A stretch of 58,681 nt of DNA from Heterobasidion occidentale (Eukaryota > Basidiomycota > Agaricomycetes > Russulales > Bondarzewiaceae). The notes under the pieces are model-generated. The model searched no databases, was not told where the DNA came from, and saw only the letters and a list, made by a program, of their open reading frames with translations. The translations under genes were made by a program, and so were the position numbers. The stretch spans positions 1 through 58,681 of the forward strand of contig JBCAQO010000027.1 of assembly GCA_039111635.1 (NCBI GenBank). Reading direction: 5' to 3'. Shown here piece by piece: positions 46,810 through 58,681 of the stretch (positions are counted from its first letter, which is position 1; each line of letters begins with the position of its first letter).

Positions 46810-47630
46810 TCACCTTATTTTATTTTATTCTTCGTTCATTGTTACTTATTTTCTCGGCTAGAGCCGACCTGCACCAAGAACAAACAATGCTTCCTGCTCG
46901 TTGTATCCTAGTTTTGTTCATACTGTATGTGTTGTTTGTATCGCTTAATCCCTGCTCGTATCGGATATCGGATGTCGCCTTTTGAGTCGTAATGTCACTG
47001 ACAGTATGTCTCGTGTTGACGTTGAGGATGCATCTACGGGGTTTGCATCACTGACGTCTTAACGGCATGATTGAATGCGTTTTTTTTTGAAAGAAAGCCG
47101 AAACAGATGATCGTCCGAGCAAGCTGCGTGTGTGCCTTACTCGGGACCTGACGTTCAAACGACAAGACCTCGAAGGTCTTGCAGCCAACTTCGGGGTGCT
47201 TCTACACTTCTACATAACGAAGAAAGCGATAAAGACCACGACTTGCTGATACATACAAAGCATAACTACACTGTCCCGACAGTACGTAGAGAAAACTAGA
47301 TGCACAATAAATAATGCTGACACGAGAGCAAATAAATAGCGTTGTGATGTCCATACATAAATACGGTCGGGAGACCAATAAATAATGCAAATAGATAGCG
47401 ACATGGTTGAGTATGCAGAGTTGGGGGGTGAGTCCGGTGGATGAGTACAGCACATAGTACAACAGTCGAAAATTGCCAGCGATCGACGAGCGGGTGAGAA
47501 ATTGTTCCGCGTAGATCTAATGTAACAGAAACCTTGCGTGAGACGGAAATTTGATGGAATAAATTTATACGCCGTGTGCGTTCATGAAGAGGTCGTGAAG
47601 ATCGTCCCGTGCTTTGTGAATGATGCAATA
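46810..47630. other. Convergent 3' region between SET9 and the C2H2 gene
   Basis: About 820 bp, A/T-rich, with repeated AATAAATA motifs between 47295 and 47400 that could serve poly(A) signals. No coding signal is seen. Confidence 0.5.
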
Positions 47631-48866
47631 TCAACCCGATGTCGTCCTGGAGCCGTGGCCGTGGGCTGATCCGTGACTGGAGGGAGGAGGGGAGCCCTCG
47701 CTGTGGCCCTCATCTCCTGAGCTCTCTCGGGCATGATTTCCGAGCTGAGTGTGCGTGCGCGCGTGACGGCGCATGTTGCTCTGCACGCTGAAGGTCCTGC
47801 CACAGCCCTCGAACGTGCACACGTATGCTATAGAAACAAATGCGCGGTCAATATAGTCTATATGATCGCTCCGCGTTTGTTGGAAGGCAGGCAGATGGGC
47901 ACGGAGCATGATGTGAGGAGAAAAGTGCTGTTACTCACGTCGCTCGCCTGTATGGCTGTGCAGGTGGATCTATCAGTGTCAGCTTGGTTAGCGCTCCGGT
48001 CCGGTGATCATAGTGGGACATATCACCCCTACCTTCAGGCTACTAGGACGGGTGAAACCCTTCCCGCAGTAGCTGCACTCGTACTTTGCTGAAGGCTCTG
48101 TTGGTGCGGAGGCGTACGTTGGCTCTTCGTGGATACTTGTTGAGCCGTAGATTGGCGAGGGCGCGTACGAGGTCGATGGACCCGGATGAGAGACGGGTGC
48201 ATATGGGTTGCGCTGTGACGGCACTGGACCCGGTTGGCCTGGTGGATACGGTGCTGTACCATATGCGGCGTCACGGTGACTCCGATGGCTAGGATCCCCC
48301 TGAGGGGTCGCCTGGGCATAGCGATATGGATCAGCCATCGACATCGATGTAGAGCGAGTGCGAGGCGGATATCCTGGGTACGACTGAGGGGCCCTGGATG
48401 TATCAGGATAGCGCGATGGGTCGGAGTATGGTGTAGCCATAGAGCGCGCAGGGGGCATAGGTCCAGGGGTAGAGCGTCTGCCAGGGTAGGTCGATGCTGA
48501 TGGCTGCTGCGATGCTTGTAAAGATTGTGGGTGGGCATGAGTGTAGGCACGAGTGGGGGCAAAAGTATGTGGGGATGGTGTGTGCGGGTAACCTGGACGA
48601 GGTTGCTCGCCTGGCGATGCGTAGGTCGTGGTTTCATCTGGAAGGGATAGCTGAGAAAAATGCGCCGCAGGTGAGTAGACTGGTGGAGGGGGAACGTGGT
48701 GTGGGGGCCGTGATAACTCTCCTGCAAGATTCTGTCAGCAAGACGATTATCGATAAAAAAAATCAGAGGACATCATACTTCCAAACAAGTCGCGGATCGG
48801 TGGGAGTGTGGGCCGATTCTCGTGTCGACGTGTCTCATCTTCGTAGGGTGTGCGAGAAGAAGACAT
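47631..48866 (-). CDS. C2H2 zinc finger transcription factor (two fingers)
   Basis: ATG 48866 begins SSSRTPYEDETRRHENRPTL with a short N-terminal exon ending IRDLFG. A second exon encodes a long disordered Pro/Ser/Tyr-rich region, then the first finger YECSYCGKGFTRPSSLK, a linker exon IHLHSHTGER, and the second finger YVCTFEGCGRTFSVQSNMRR with HARTH. It ends in a Ser/Gly/His-rich tail with stop at 47631-47633. Both fingers keep Cys2His2 spacing and the TGER linker, so it should bind DNA as a pair. The family is seen in fungal regulators of development and stress, but the exact orthologue cannot be told. The fingers are near the C-terminus, as in many such fungal factors. Confidence 0.88.
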
Positions 48867-50280
48867 GAGGGAACGGAGGCGGAAGAGGAAGAGGGATCGG
48901 ATGAGAAGAAGTATGGTGTGTGAGAGAAGGCTAATATATGAATCGTGACGATTTGTGAAGCTTTGCCGATAAGAGTCAAGACGTGCCGTGCTCGCGGTTG
49001 CATGCCAATTGTAATCAGCTATGTTCGGGTATTAAAAAGTTGAGCGATGGCAAGATCATTGGTCGATGACCATAGACACGGTCTCCAGGACGCGCCTTCC
49101 TTTGAGCTGACAACGGAGGTTGATCGAGAGGATCGCACACTCCTCACATGCTATACGTCGGAGATCTTGGTTTTAATTGAGTGGCCACTTCCGCAGAGCT
49201 AGGCGCCTATCGAAGAGAATGACGGTGCGAGGTGGTAGTAACGTGGAGCCTTGAGAACGACCGCAGGGATACGGTTGTAGGCTCGACCAAGGTCATAGGC
49301 ACAGGATCTGGTGTTGGCATCACAAGTTTGTAGTACCTGTGGATGCACGGCTGAGCCGTTGATGGCAGATATCAAGCGTTAGAGGTATTCCCCAGCAGTG
49401 AGTTCCGCAATGATAGAAGACGGCTTGATCCGCAAACTATTGGAGTGACCGTCGATTAGCAGATGCAGATCAACAGAGCTCAATATTGAATCTGAGATCA
49501 CTTTTGCACCGGTGCAGTGGCCGCTACACTTCGCCTACGTCGCGCTGCAGCGTGCCCGATGTTGTGTCTTTGGCACGCCCTACAACATCGACTGTGCAAA
49601 CACTAAATGTTTCAGCTGTTAGTTCAGACATGTACGCCACGCGATAACCTGGAGGAGCTTCGGAAATTCAGCAATAGCGTTCGAGTCTAATATCATCCAT
49701 CGTCGCGACGTCAACAACAATATATCCTTATGAGAATCATGCCCACTCCGGAATGTCGATCGCCTTTTCAGGCCCCTACATACCGCCCGGGATGATCGAC
49801 ATAGCTTGCCTGTGCATGAAAGAAGCTCGCTGCTACGTACACTTACGAGGTGTTCGTCGCAGTGATGAAACAAGGCATGGCTCATTCAGCAAATGAGGTC
49901 CACGATATGAGCGCGTGTTGGTGACATAATGCAAGGATACCCTTGAAGATGTCATGAAAGCTGTGAAGAGTGTCATCTCATTGGCTGCGAGCACACACAA
50001 TGATGATCACAAGCGCGTTCTTGATTGTACTGCAACTTGTAAGCCTTGCATGACCAGTCTAGATACAATGACAGATGAAATGCTCGTGAGATCGGGAGGC
50101 CCGGGATCAGCAACACCTGACCTGACGATCAAGAACCAAAGGTCGTCAGGGTCGAAGAACGGTTCCCACCTGGCAGGGCACAGGAGACTGGAAGCTGAAG
50201 GCATGCTCATTCAAAAGTCAATGCAACATGCGGGACAAAAGAATCTAGCACACCTCACGTTTTGCCTCTATGGAGAAAGA
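48867..50280. other. Intergenic region between C2H2 gene and bolA
   Basis: About 1.4 kb. The proximal 150 bp should hold the C2H2 promoter. Minus ORF 49619-49885 and plus ORF 49954-50289 are short and lack recognisable domains. I see no RNA gene or repeat. Confidence 0.45.
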
Positions 50281-50848
50281 CTACGATGATTGAGCGTCTG
50301 ACGCTTTCTGAATTTCCTGTGGTGTCTTGGTGTGCAAGGACAGAGCATGGAGTCCATTTTGAAATTCATCAGAGAGGGCGGCGTAGATCATACGATGGCG
50401 TTGCATAGCGCTCTGAAGATCGTCATGCAGAAAAAAGCGCTTCCGTCAATGAGACCTGATACTCGTGGTGAATCCATTACCTTGCCATGAAAAGCCTCGG
50501 ATATGACCTTTACAGTGAAGTCTGATCGTGGACTTGTATAGTCAAAGCCGGAAACGAGATACGCGAGAACTTACGCGTCTCCCCACTTCCACCTCCTTGC
50601 GCACGCATTGGCGCATGGTGCCGGTGCTGCCACGAGTCGTTCGTGATGGTCAACTCAGATGGCATAAGCAGTGCTGTCAACTAAAGATGATGCTCAGGGC
50701 TTCGCAAAGTGATGGGCAGGAAGCGAGATACTTTGGCTTTTATTGCGTGTTCTACTGGCTGCGCGGTAGAGGTGGTCTCGGTAGCCATGGAGAAATGACG
50801 GTTGTAAAGAAACAATCTAGTACTCCTGTGAAAGCGCAACGCTAACAT
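50281..50848 (-). CDS. BolA-like protein, probably mitochondrial
   Basis: ATG 50848 gives a basic, hydroxylated leader LALRFHRSTRLFLYNRHF, which fits a mitochondrial targeting peptide, then PVEHAIKAKV. After introns the BolA fold continues with LTITNDSWQHRHHAPM, GETHFTVKVISEAFHGK and MQRHRMIYAALSDEFQNG, ending LHALSLHTKTPQE and stop at 50281-50283. The conserved H of HAPM and the HR-x-IY helix are present. The family partners monothiol glutaredoxins in iron-sulfur cluster trafficking; Bol1-type proteins act in mitochondria. An in-frame ATG at 51052 would add 68 residues of no clear character, so 50848 is preferred. The gene is divergent from the 51278 gene. Confidence 0.88.
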
Positions 50849-51277
50849 GGACTGTGCAAATGATGGTGAGAGAGCCTTGTGGAGAGGCTCAGACGGGTGC
50901 AGTTGTGAGAGCGGGGGCAGCAACGTGCAACAATAGCCGCGATGCGCGACGGTGAGCGTTGGCTGAGCGGAGCGGGGCCTCAGCTGATGCAGATGACCGA
51001 ACTGTTGCTGACAAACAGCTGCCGGGAACAGTCGAACCGATCGTGTCAACAAACCACATCGCGAGCGCGTCGACCCATAGATTTACTAACTTCACCTGGT
51101 CTCTCTCACTCTCAGTGAACTCGCTTCACATCTCCAAAGCTTATTCGAGTGGCATCTTAAGCGGTGCGCGGCCCTTGAAAATCAAAATCGATTCACTACT
51201 TATGCGATGTGCTCATTCCTCATACCGCTCTCGGTCTACAGTCGCGTTCACGTCTTGGTTTCCTATACCTAGAACAT

Positions 51278-52994
51278 ATGGCGCCCGTTCCTCGCTCTCG
51301 TTTGCGGATGCACATAGGCAACGATACCGCAGAGATTCCTATGACACCCTCACAGACAGGGCTTGTTGACAGTTGCTTTGAAGAGGCTCACTACGAGTCT
51401 GGCATCGCTGTCCTAGATCAATTACGCTCAACGAAGTACAAACCCTCACCGTAAGCAGGCTCCGTCTGTCAGACCCATTCCTTAAATGAGAGATCGCTGA
51501 TAATTTGATCAAATTACCTACGTTGACCCCAGGGCGCACATCCGTCAACTGTTATACATATCGCTTTACACCCCTGCTCCAATCAAAACCAAGGGCAAAG
51601 ACCGAGCGACTCCGGGTTCACCGACCAAAGCGATTTCTGGGAAACATGAGTCCTCTACCCCCATTACCCTGTCAGCTATATATACTGCACAGCGGTGTCT
51701 GATGGCCTTTGCATTGACGAATACTCCCGGCTCCCTGATGGAAGCCTTACCAAGCTATCCAGCCCTCAGTGATCTCAATCAGAGAGACTGGAGCCCAGCT
51801 GAGCTGAGCGATTACCCCAACGACGGGGACTCATATGTCGCTCATCAGGCAGCACGCCTGAAAGACTACAAGGATTGCTGGCAGATTCTGAAAGAAGACT
51901 CCTTTGTACGACCTGAGGATGAAGGGATAGGAATGTTCACAGGCAGTCCAAGCAAGCGTCGGCGCGCCAGTTCGCGCACCTACCGCCATCTGGATGATGA
52001 TGGCGCCGATTCACTTCTTCCTGTGGGTTCTTCTGCTTGGCCAATTCTGGATTGGCTTTTGGTCCTCTTCGAAACGGATGAAAGACGAACGGAGCAAGAA
52101 GGACAGCGTACGCTGCCGCTTTTGAAGTCCGATGCTGCGACTGACTGGCATCATATTGCAGCGCGTTATTCCCCTCTCCTGTTATCTCAGATACCTCCAA
52201 TAAGGAGTGAAGCTGGCGCAAAGTGGGCTGTCGATGCCCCGCTAGATGCCGCCTTCCATTGCCTAATACAAGACGACTTGCGTAAACGATCGATGGGAGC
52301 GCGCCTTCTCACTCTGGTGTGCATTTTTGTTTGTGCATCATCCTCCTGCTGATCCATGGCCCAGATGATAAATCTCACCTCCACGACACTATTTGATTTA
52401 CCCTTATTCCTGAATCTAATGCTGGCCCGGTTTCCTAGCAAAGGACTCCCGCTTCAAGATATATTTTCTCTACTTCCTCCCAGCCAGACCGTCCTGAGAT
52501 TTAAGGTTCTGCTATGTCACAAATATCTCTCGGACACCTCCGCCAGCGGTCGACCATCCCGTGCGCCAGTACGAGCGCAACCACGTCCCATTCCCCATCG
52601 CGAGCGTCGCAAGCTCGACAGGTCCACGCGAAACGAGACTGCCGCGGACAAGACCTCAAGTTCGATACAGCCACAACGGGAGACGAAATCCCCATCGATC
52701 GCGAGTCGCTCCATTCTTCCTTCCGCGAAAGATATCTCAGATCTCGTCACACGGCCTTCCGACTCGAGCGCGCACACAATACATGCCAAGTTCGAGCTCC
52801 TGTCTAGCTATACGATTCTGCAGAGTCAAGCTGCTCCGTCTGATAGGAGCGAGGAGTTCCTGGCCATGCTGAAAGATGGACGGCTTGCAAAAGCCGTGGA
52901 GGAGTCGTTCGGGACCCTTAATGTGAACGACGATGAGCAGCATGTACGAGAGGGGATGAAAGAGGGGCTGCTCGGCTTGATGATGGTCTTGTGA
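51278..52994 (+). CDS. Unrecognised multi-exon protein
   Basis: Three exons read in frame: from ATG 51278 (51209 possible) through SFEEAH-like CFEEAHYESGIAVLDQLRST, an intron at 51452-51531, then HIRQLLYIALYTPAPIKTKG, LMAFALTNTPGSLMEALPSY, WPILDWLLVLFETDERRTEQ and DAPLDAAFHCLIQDDLRKRS. A second intron begins near 52317 and the last exon starts MINLTSTTLFDLPLFLNLML, with a disordered Arg/Ser region and the ending EEFLAMLKDGRLAKAVEESF, then stop at 52992-52994. About 530 residues, largely helical, cytosolic or nuclear by composition, with no membrane segment. I do not recognise the family. The clear intron structure and the helical blocks make it a real gene. Confidence 0.7.
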
Positions 52995-54342
52995 TGCGCG
53001 CCAGCGGCTCTTTCTTGTTCTTCTTTTAGGTTACTCCCGTCATGCATCCATAGCTCAACCGCATCTAAGGAAAGCCTTTCTGCGTCGATACAGATGGTAC
53101 GTTTTTCCATGGCCTGCTGTGATGCGATGTCTCTGATTGATGTTGCTTCAGACTCAGCTTCTCTCATATATCATACAATTTTTCATTCGTGAGGTTCACC
53201 AATTAATAATGATTGATAAACGCTAGTCTCCATCTGATTCTTTGGCTTTCCACGTGTTGTCACAGCATTTTTCCTTGAGGAGAGTGCGTCTGTCGTGCCT
53301 CGCAAGAAAATGGAGTGTTCGGTTCAATGTGGTACCATGCCTTCCAATGTCAAGGATATCACTTGTGTCTTGACAACTCCAGGCCTGGGCTTCATCCTCA
53401 GGCACTCTGTCTGTGCTGAGTATGGACAAAATCGATGACCGAGCGTCTGCCTGCGGACCTGCGGTTCCTTCTGGCAAAACTCGTGTCCCGGAGAATCTAA
53501 TGGATGGAAGAACTCCATCATCCGACCACATGAGGGATAGAGCAATGTGAAAACGTCAGTGACATGATACATTGGAAGGTAAGCTGTAGCAGGAACGGCA
53601 TCATACAGTGCGTACCGCGAGAACTGCCGCAAGCCTACTTGAAGTATTTGCGACCCAGCGATTGGCTCTGGGGCCCGATCCTCAGATGACCTTGCCTATG
53701 TCGTCCTCCAGCAGCATGGCAGACGTACGGTCCGTGAGGCATCGACGACAGCGGCGCTGACTTCAGCTTCCAATGCCTTGCTGGAAACTCGTCCACACGA
53801 GCAAAAGAAGATTCGGGAGCTCCTACCGTGAGAAGAACAGTCTCCTCCTGTCAAGCCGCTCCAGGGAAGGGCAGAAAGACGTTCATTGGACAGTTGGCAG
53901 CGACAGCAGCTGCTGGTCTCGCTCCTGGTGCCTGTCGAGAACCTTTGCCCGATAATCCCCGATACGCTGCTGGGAAGCTGTCGTCGACTGCCTCAATCTT
54001 GCTTAATCAAATATGTCCATTCTCCTCTGAACGCTGAACGCAACTCGTCTTCTCATGGGGAGTTCAAGCGAGTCCAGCGCTCGATAGCCCTCCATAGTTC
54101 CGATGTAAGGCCGCAAGGTCCGATGAACGAACCTATAGACCTTCCTTTTCAGGACTACACGCCGAAGGTTGCCGTCGGCCTGTACGTACAAATTCAAGGG
54201 TTCTGCATGACTTTGAACCCCCTGTTACAGATGCTTGATCTACGTATGCCGCTAGACCAGACCGGCTGCGTGAATGGAGCGATCATATTTCGCAGCAGAA
54301 CGTCTTGAGAACGAGAATGCAAAACGTTCGGATGCTCAGTTT
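52995..54342. other. Intergenic region between the unrecognised gene and LIG1
   Basis: About 1.35 kb between convergent genes. Overlapping ORFs occur on both strands (53223-53531 and 53324-53632 minus, 53886-54308 plus). None shows a domain or a consistent exon set, and I cannot choose one. Confidence 0.35.
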
Positions 54343-57300
54343 CTAACCTAGTTCCTCATCCCCAGAATTCTCGCCCACCTCTTCTTCTGACATATCCGCG
54401 TCTATGAGCTGTCCTTCGTCTGCGCCGGTCTGGTCTCGCCCTTTTCCTTGTTGGTCTTTCCATATTCCCACCAAAAACTCAGGACTGCTCGCCTGCTCCA
54501 TTGCCTTGTCTTCTCGAACCTGTATAAAGCGCGGAAAACGTAGGCTAAGCCCTCTGGTATCGGATACTAGTCCTTGAGCGGCAACTGAGACCGGACTTAG
54601 AGTGATGCTGAATGCCCAACATTAGACAAACTTGGAGGGAATAAACCGTGCAACGGCTTACTCCGCACCGCGGATCTCCCAGACTTCGTAGGGCCTGAAG
54701 TAGACACTAGGTTTGTAGCCTGAAATGATGATATTCAGGGAACGTCATAGCAGGTATCAATGAAATGATCCACCTACCGCCCATATCGACATCACTCCAT
54801 AAAGGATGTTTGGAACAATTTTGGGACGCTTCAGCGTACCGTTCTCTCATAGCCTTGAGCAAACGGAGTTGTATCAAGACAAAGCTGCCAGTCCAACATA
54901 GCGGTATCGGAGTCTTACCTTGTAAAAGCTATCCGAGAACCCTAAAAACCAAAAAGCAAGACAATATTCAGCGCCAGCTTTGGGCAATATAGGAATAAAC
55001 CGTTGGGACGCACCTGACATGCACTTACACATCGCGACAAGTCTCCCGGTATCAGGATCTCGCAAAGCAAGTAAGACAGGGCTCCACCACTGGGCCTTTC
55101 GTCCGTTGCCGTGCCATGCGCCGACAGGGATGAGGTCAAGGCTATCACCGATGCCCATCACATAATCCTTCTTCAACTTGAGCCATGCGGATGTCCTTTT
55201 GTCTGATAGCCTACGTGAGCACACCGATGGATCGAACGGTCTGAAACACTACCAGGTTCGTATGTCGCAGGCAACGGCTTCTTTCGCGACCCTTCGTCTT
55301 TTTCCTTAGCGCTTTCCGCAATGTCCCCGCTATCAAGAAGCTGATAACGATACATATCCACGCGTCGGCAAGAATGGTACCCAAATATACACTCTCACCT
55401 ACCTTGATCATCAAACCTTCGCAGCGACTATCCACCGACCGCATCCAAAACTCCTCAATTGCTTCTGTCCCTTCTTCGCTCTCACAGCTTTCGACATGAT
55501 CAAACCGGGCTGCCCCCTTCTGTGTTGGGATGACGGGGGGAAATGGTTGCGAAGAAGAGCTCTTCTCTGTCGAAAAGGAGTCTCCAGAAGTATCTGGGGA
55601 CCGTCGATCAATTAGAAATGGCTCGTTGTCACTGATGAGGACATCCATCGTAGGAACTGACCTCCCCATTGAGGTACATCAAATCAAACCCAAAAACGCA
55701 CACCGCTACCTTGATGTCCTGCAGCTGAACGCTCTTGCGCGGCCGATTCGAAAGCTCCTGGAAAGATTTGAGCCCCCCATCGTCGACGTCGATGGCCACG
55801 ATTTCCGAATCAAGTATGAAGGATGACATCGAGGGCGATTCACTGAATATATGATGTACCATAGATGTGATATCTGGATACTAGATACCAAGTTGATGAA
55901 TGTTACGAAGCGTGACTGATCATCGGACGGAACACGTTACTTTTTCAGTCATATCTTCCAAGTGTCTTGAAAATAACTTCACAGATATGTCGCTATCCTT
56001 GCCCTTCCAGGCATGTATCTGGGCTCGTTGACCGTCATACTTGAATTCGGCCACAAATGGAAGGTTCCCAAGACGTTCGTAGACTTCAGCCAACGATCGC
56101 ATGGGAGATCCGAGTGTTGGATGTAGAGGTATGCCTTGAAGATTAATGTCATCGATAATTTGTAGTTTCATATACATTTCAATAATCGGTACACACCTAC
56201 TGAGAGTGGAACACGCCCTGAGAGCTCATCAAGGCCGGCGTCTAAGAGGGCCACAACCATGTGGTCGTAATTAGGGTGTTGCACGTAAACCTTCTTTATC
56301 AGGCTTTCTGCTCGGGCAAATTTTATTGTAAGTTCCTCCTTCGCCTCATCAACCACCTTTTTTGATGTATTTTTCGTGGTGATAGCTTTGACCTGCGAGA
56401 TGAGATCGGGGGACGCATGGAGAGGCGAGTCGTCTGCGATGAGAACGGTAAGGCTGGAAGGAGGCGTCAAAACCATCGCCCGAGCCAGAGCAGTCAAAAT
56501 GGAAGTCCTGACCGCCCCGACACGAATGTGCTGTGATAGTGTCCGAACGAGGAAGCGAATCTCTTCACCCTTAGCTGCCACAAGAAGTTTCTCGACGATT
56601 GCCTGTTTCTGCTTGACTGCCCCTTGACCCTTCGCATGGGCGATCTTCAGCAAAGAATCGTAGAGGGCAGTGATCAGAAGAGGAGGATGAGGTATTAGAG
56701 TGCGAATATTGGATTTGGCTTCGAAGGCGACGTCTCCAGCGTCACCAGTCTTTGCGTAGAGCCTCTTGAGGGCGGCAGAGCTAAGACCTGATACATTCAT
56801 GATTGCTTTCGATATGATGGAGGGCCCAAGGCCAAGCTCGACAGCTGAGTACGAAGGCGACAAGGAGTTTGACAGCAGATAAAGAGGGCAAGAGAGACGC
56901 TGGGTGGAAGCGAAGAATCGTACGAAGAGCGTTGGTGAGCGTATTTAGAATCAAGATACGCGAGCGTGTCGACGATAAGGTGTATAACGCATGAACCAGA
57001 AACGAATACGGAAGGGGAGAGTTGGGAGAAAAGGGGACATCATCGAAGTTGAGTGTCGGCGGGTCTACAGAAAGAAGGGGGTAGTTGGACAGGTCATGCT
57101 GCGTAGCGCCGAAAGTCGTCGCCTGCGGCGAGTGGAAGCGTGGCGACGGAGAGATCTTACGTCCATCGGCCTTTTCGACACGCAAAGCTGATGAAGAAGT
57201 TTGTACTATGACCTCGTCGAATGAATCGACATCGATGATCTCGTGAGACGCGTGTGTCTTCGAGTTCGTCCCCGCTGGAAGGCGCTCAATCGTCTTGGCT

Positions 57301-57572
57301 TCAGATGAAGGCTTGAGTCAACGGGAACGACAGTGTCCTGCCCGAGCCCTAAGCCACTGCTACTCACCATCAGGGGCTGCCTGCTGTCTGAGCGTCTTCG
57401 TGTTCGGGGACTCTGTGGACGTGTGAGTATTAAACTCGGGTATTTCCCTTGATCCACTGGATTCTCCGGGCTTCTTGGTGAAGAAACGGTCGAGACTGTG
57501 CTGATTAGGTGGAATCTTAAGTTTTTTGCTAGGGCTAGAAGACGAGGATGATGGGAGAGCGCGCTTGACCAT
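54343..57572 (-). CDS. CDC9: ATP-dependent DNA ligase I, with an apparent one-base frameshift
   Basis: ATG 57572; residues 25-32 are QHSLDRFF, a PCNA-interacting PIP box. The N-terminal DNA-binding domain has VHALYTLSSTRSRILILNTL, NVSGLSSAALKRLYAKTGDA and LSQHIRVGAVRTSILTALAR. The adenylation motif is EFKYDGQRAQIHAW, with the catalytic Lys, and FSRHLEDMTEK, FILDSEIVAID, FGFDLMYLNGE, CEGLMIK and WLKLKKDY follow, then RGLSLRFPRFIQVREDK. It ends at TAG 54343-54345. It seals Okazaki fragments and repair nicks in the nucleus. After RNHFPP the frame shifts: a G6 run on the plus strand (55535-55540) needs one more base to reach ARFDHVESCESEEG. This is either a sequencing error or a true lesion. Confidence 0.92.
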
Positions 57573-57616
57573 GGCGTGAGTGAGGCAGTATGCAAAGGCT
57601 CGAATGTTAGCGGGGA

Positions 57617-57817
57617 TTACGCGGAACGAGATCGAGATCGGGCAAACAGCCTACAGCGACCAAGTCTTCTCTCTTCTCTCTTCTTCCATCCCCTAAGAAG
57701 GTCTGCGAATCTTTCCAGCCGTTCCCTTGCTTCGCTCGACCCTTCGTCGCGGTACACGATCCGACTAGCAATAGCCAGCACTGCCCCTCCGTTGTCCAGC
57801 CAGATCGAAGCGTTCAC
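57617..57817 (-). CDS. Short ORF upstream of LIG1, uncertain
   Basis: The ORF has NASIWLDNGGAVLAIASRIV and ERLERFADLLRGWKKREERR, a plausible helical pattern, and stops 45 bp before the ligase ATG. An upstream exon may start at an ATG near 57886, but the frames do not join cleanly. It could be the 3' end of a small gene or chance. No family is recognised. Confidence 0.25.
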   Translation of the reverse strand: MNASIWLDNGGAVLAIASRIVYRDEGSSEARERLERFADLLRGWKKREERRLGRCRLFARSRSRSA

Positions 57818-57899
57818 AGCAGGTATCGTCTCAGGTTTCCTACGTCCAACATTCGTGCCTCAAAGTCTCTCTATCATTGGCCATATTAACCCGCTTTAG

Positions 57900-58207
57900 C
57901 CCCTGAAGTCGCGGAGTATCGACTTTTTAATATGGGGCTCCTGCACGATGGCCCTATCCAAAACGCATTCATTTTCCTCAGATCCCTCAGATCATGTGTA
58001 TCGCTATCCATTTCATCTGCTACTAGCCCCGCATCGCACAAGCTCACGCCCAATAAGTTGTAGATCAGGAGTGCCTATCGTTTTGAAGCAAGTCCCCCCT
58101 CTCGAACACTGTCCACCGACGTGCCTGAAAATAATTGCAAGGCACAGGTTTTAACGCATCAGGTCAGTCATTGAAGGTGACTGATAGCATCCGATAGTCT
58201 GCGTACG
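57900..58207. other. Intergenic region
   Basis: About 300 bp without a supported gene, ahead of the ORF at 58208. Confidence 0.45.
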
Positions 58208-58669
58208 ATGACGACCGCCCTACATGACATCCTCGCTCTATCACGATTGCGGCGAGATGGCGAATCCGAGATGCCCAGCCCCATTTTTACGCTTCCGTTC
58301 CGCCACGAAGCCTGCTGGCGGCTGTTGGCTGTTGGCGGGCATGCAAGCAACGACGCGCCATCGACTTCCCCTTTCGACAACGCCGTCTGGCAGCGTCTGA
58401 TGCGACGACTAAGCACCCGTAAGCACGTTAGAATAATACCTTGTCAGCTTACTGCGCATGCAGCTAGTCAACAACAAAATAATGATCCGTTTGCTCTTTC
58501 TCGAAGTCAGCTAGAACCGACGTCTCCCACCGTCGTACTGAATGAGGCCAACAGTAGCATGCATGGAAGTGAACGACATGTCCAATGGGAGGTCAGAATA
58601 CTAAGGACGTCGCGAATTGTCATGAACCGTCCTGTACGGGAACGCACGTCAAATGATGGACCTTCGTGA
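58208..58669 (+). CDS. Hypothetical protein, 153 codons, near window end
   Basis: ATG 58208 begins TTALHDILALSRLRRDGESE and continues IFTLPFRHEACWRLLAVGGH and VWQRLMRRLST. A 45-nt gtaagc...tgcag segment near 58420-58464 could be an intron in the same frame, so the ORF stays open either way. The second half is polar (Gln/Asn/Ser-rich), and it stops at 58667-58669. I do not recognise it. The gene may be complete or may continue by splicing beyond the window. Confidence 0.35.
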   Translation: MTTALHDILALSRLRRDGESEMPSPIFTLPFRHEACWRLLAVGGHASNDAPSTSPFDNAVWQRLMRRLSTRKHVRIIPCQLTAHAASQQQNNDPFALSRSQLEPTSPTVVLNEANSSMHGSERHVQWEVRILRTSRIVMNRPVRERTSNDGPS

Positions 58670-58681
58670 GATACCCTTTTG

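Noticed and set aside
53223..54308. Overlapping ORFs on both strands between the 51278 gene and LIG1
   Set aside because: No consistent exon set or motif in any frame, so no gene was called.

Overview
The window looks like nuclear DNA of a basidiomycete fungus, probably an agaricomycete. The evidence is many short GT-AG introns of roughly 45-120 nt, compact and often divergent genes, fungal-type SET9, UGP1, Nse4 and WOPR genes, and a Ty3/Gypsy chromovirus nested in a DIRS-like element. No species can be named from the sequence alone. All gene models were read by eye from exon homology and splice signals, so exon borders are approximate unless a position is given.

Region 1 (1-11.45 kb) is a nest of transposons. 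Positions 1-6949 are the 3' part of a Ty3/Gypsy element: protease remnant, RT, RNase H, integrase with chromodomain, an extra ORF with its own TATA box, polypurine tract and 834-bp 3' LTR. It sits inside the tyrosine recombinase gene of a minus-strand DIRS-like element (6950 to about 11450) that carries gag, RT-RNase H and a truncated YR.

Region 2 (11.96-25.17 kb) is genic: a membrane-anchored amidohydrolase with two consecutive microexons, a RhoGAP protein, Nse4 of SMC5/6, the Arp2/3 subunit ARPC4 and a nucleolar-type FKBP. Two non-autonomous DNA elements with clear target-site duplications lie between them: a 797-bp element with 6-bp TSD, and a 1.4-kb element with 8-bp TSD and a further inverted-repeat unit inside.

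Region 3 (25.17-29.5 kb) is gene-poor, with only weak ORFs.

Region 4 (29.5-58.7 kb) holds an SDR dehydrogenase, a coiled-coil protein, two UTP-glucose-1-phosphate uridylyltransferase genes in convergent orientation flanking a very small WOPR (Gti1/Pac2) gene, ribosomal protein eS8, a SET9-type H4K20 methyltransferase, a two-finger C2H2 factor, a mitochondrial-type BolA, an unrecognised multi-exon gene, DNA ligase I with an apparent one-base frameshift, and short ORFs of uncertain status.

Most genes are housekeeping genes without a shared pathway. The one visible functional pairing is the UGP1 duplication, which supplies UDP-glucose for cell-wall glucan and glycogen.
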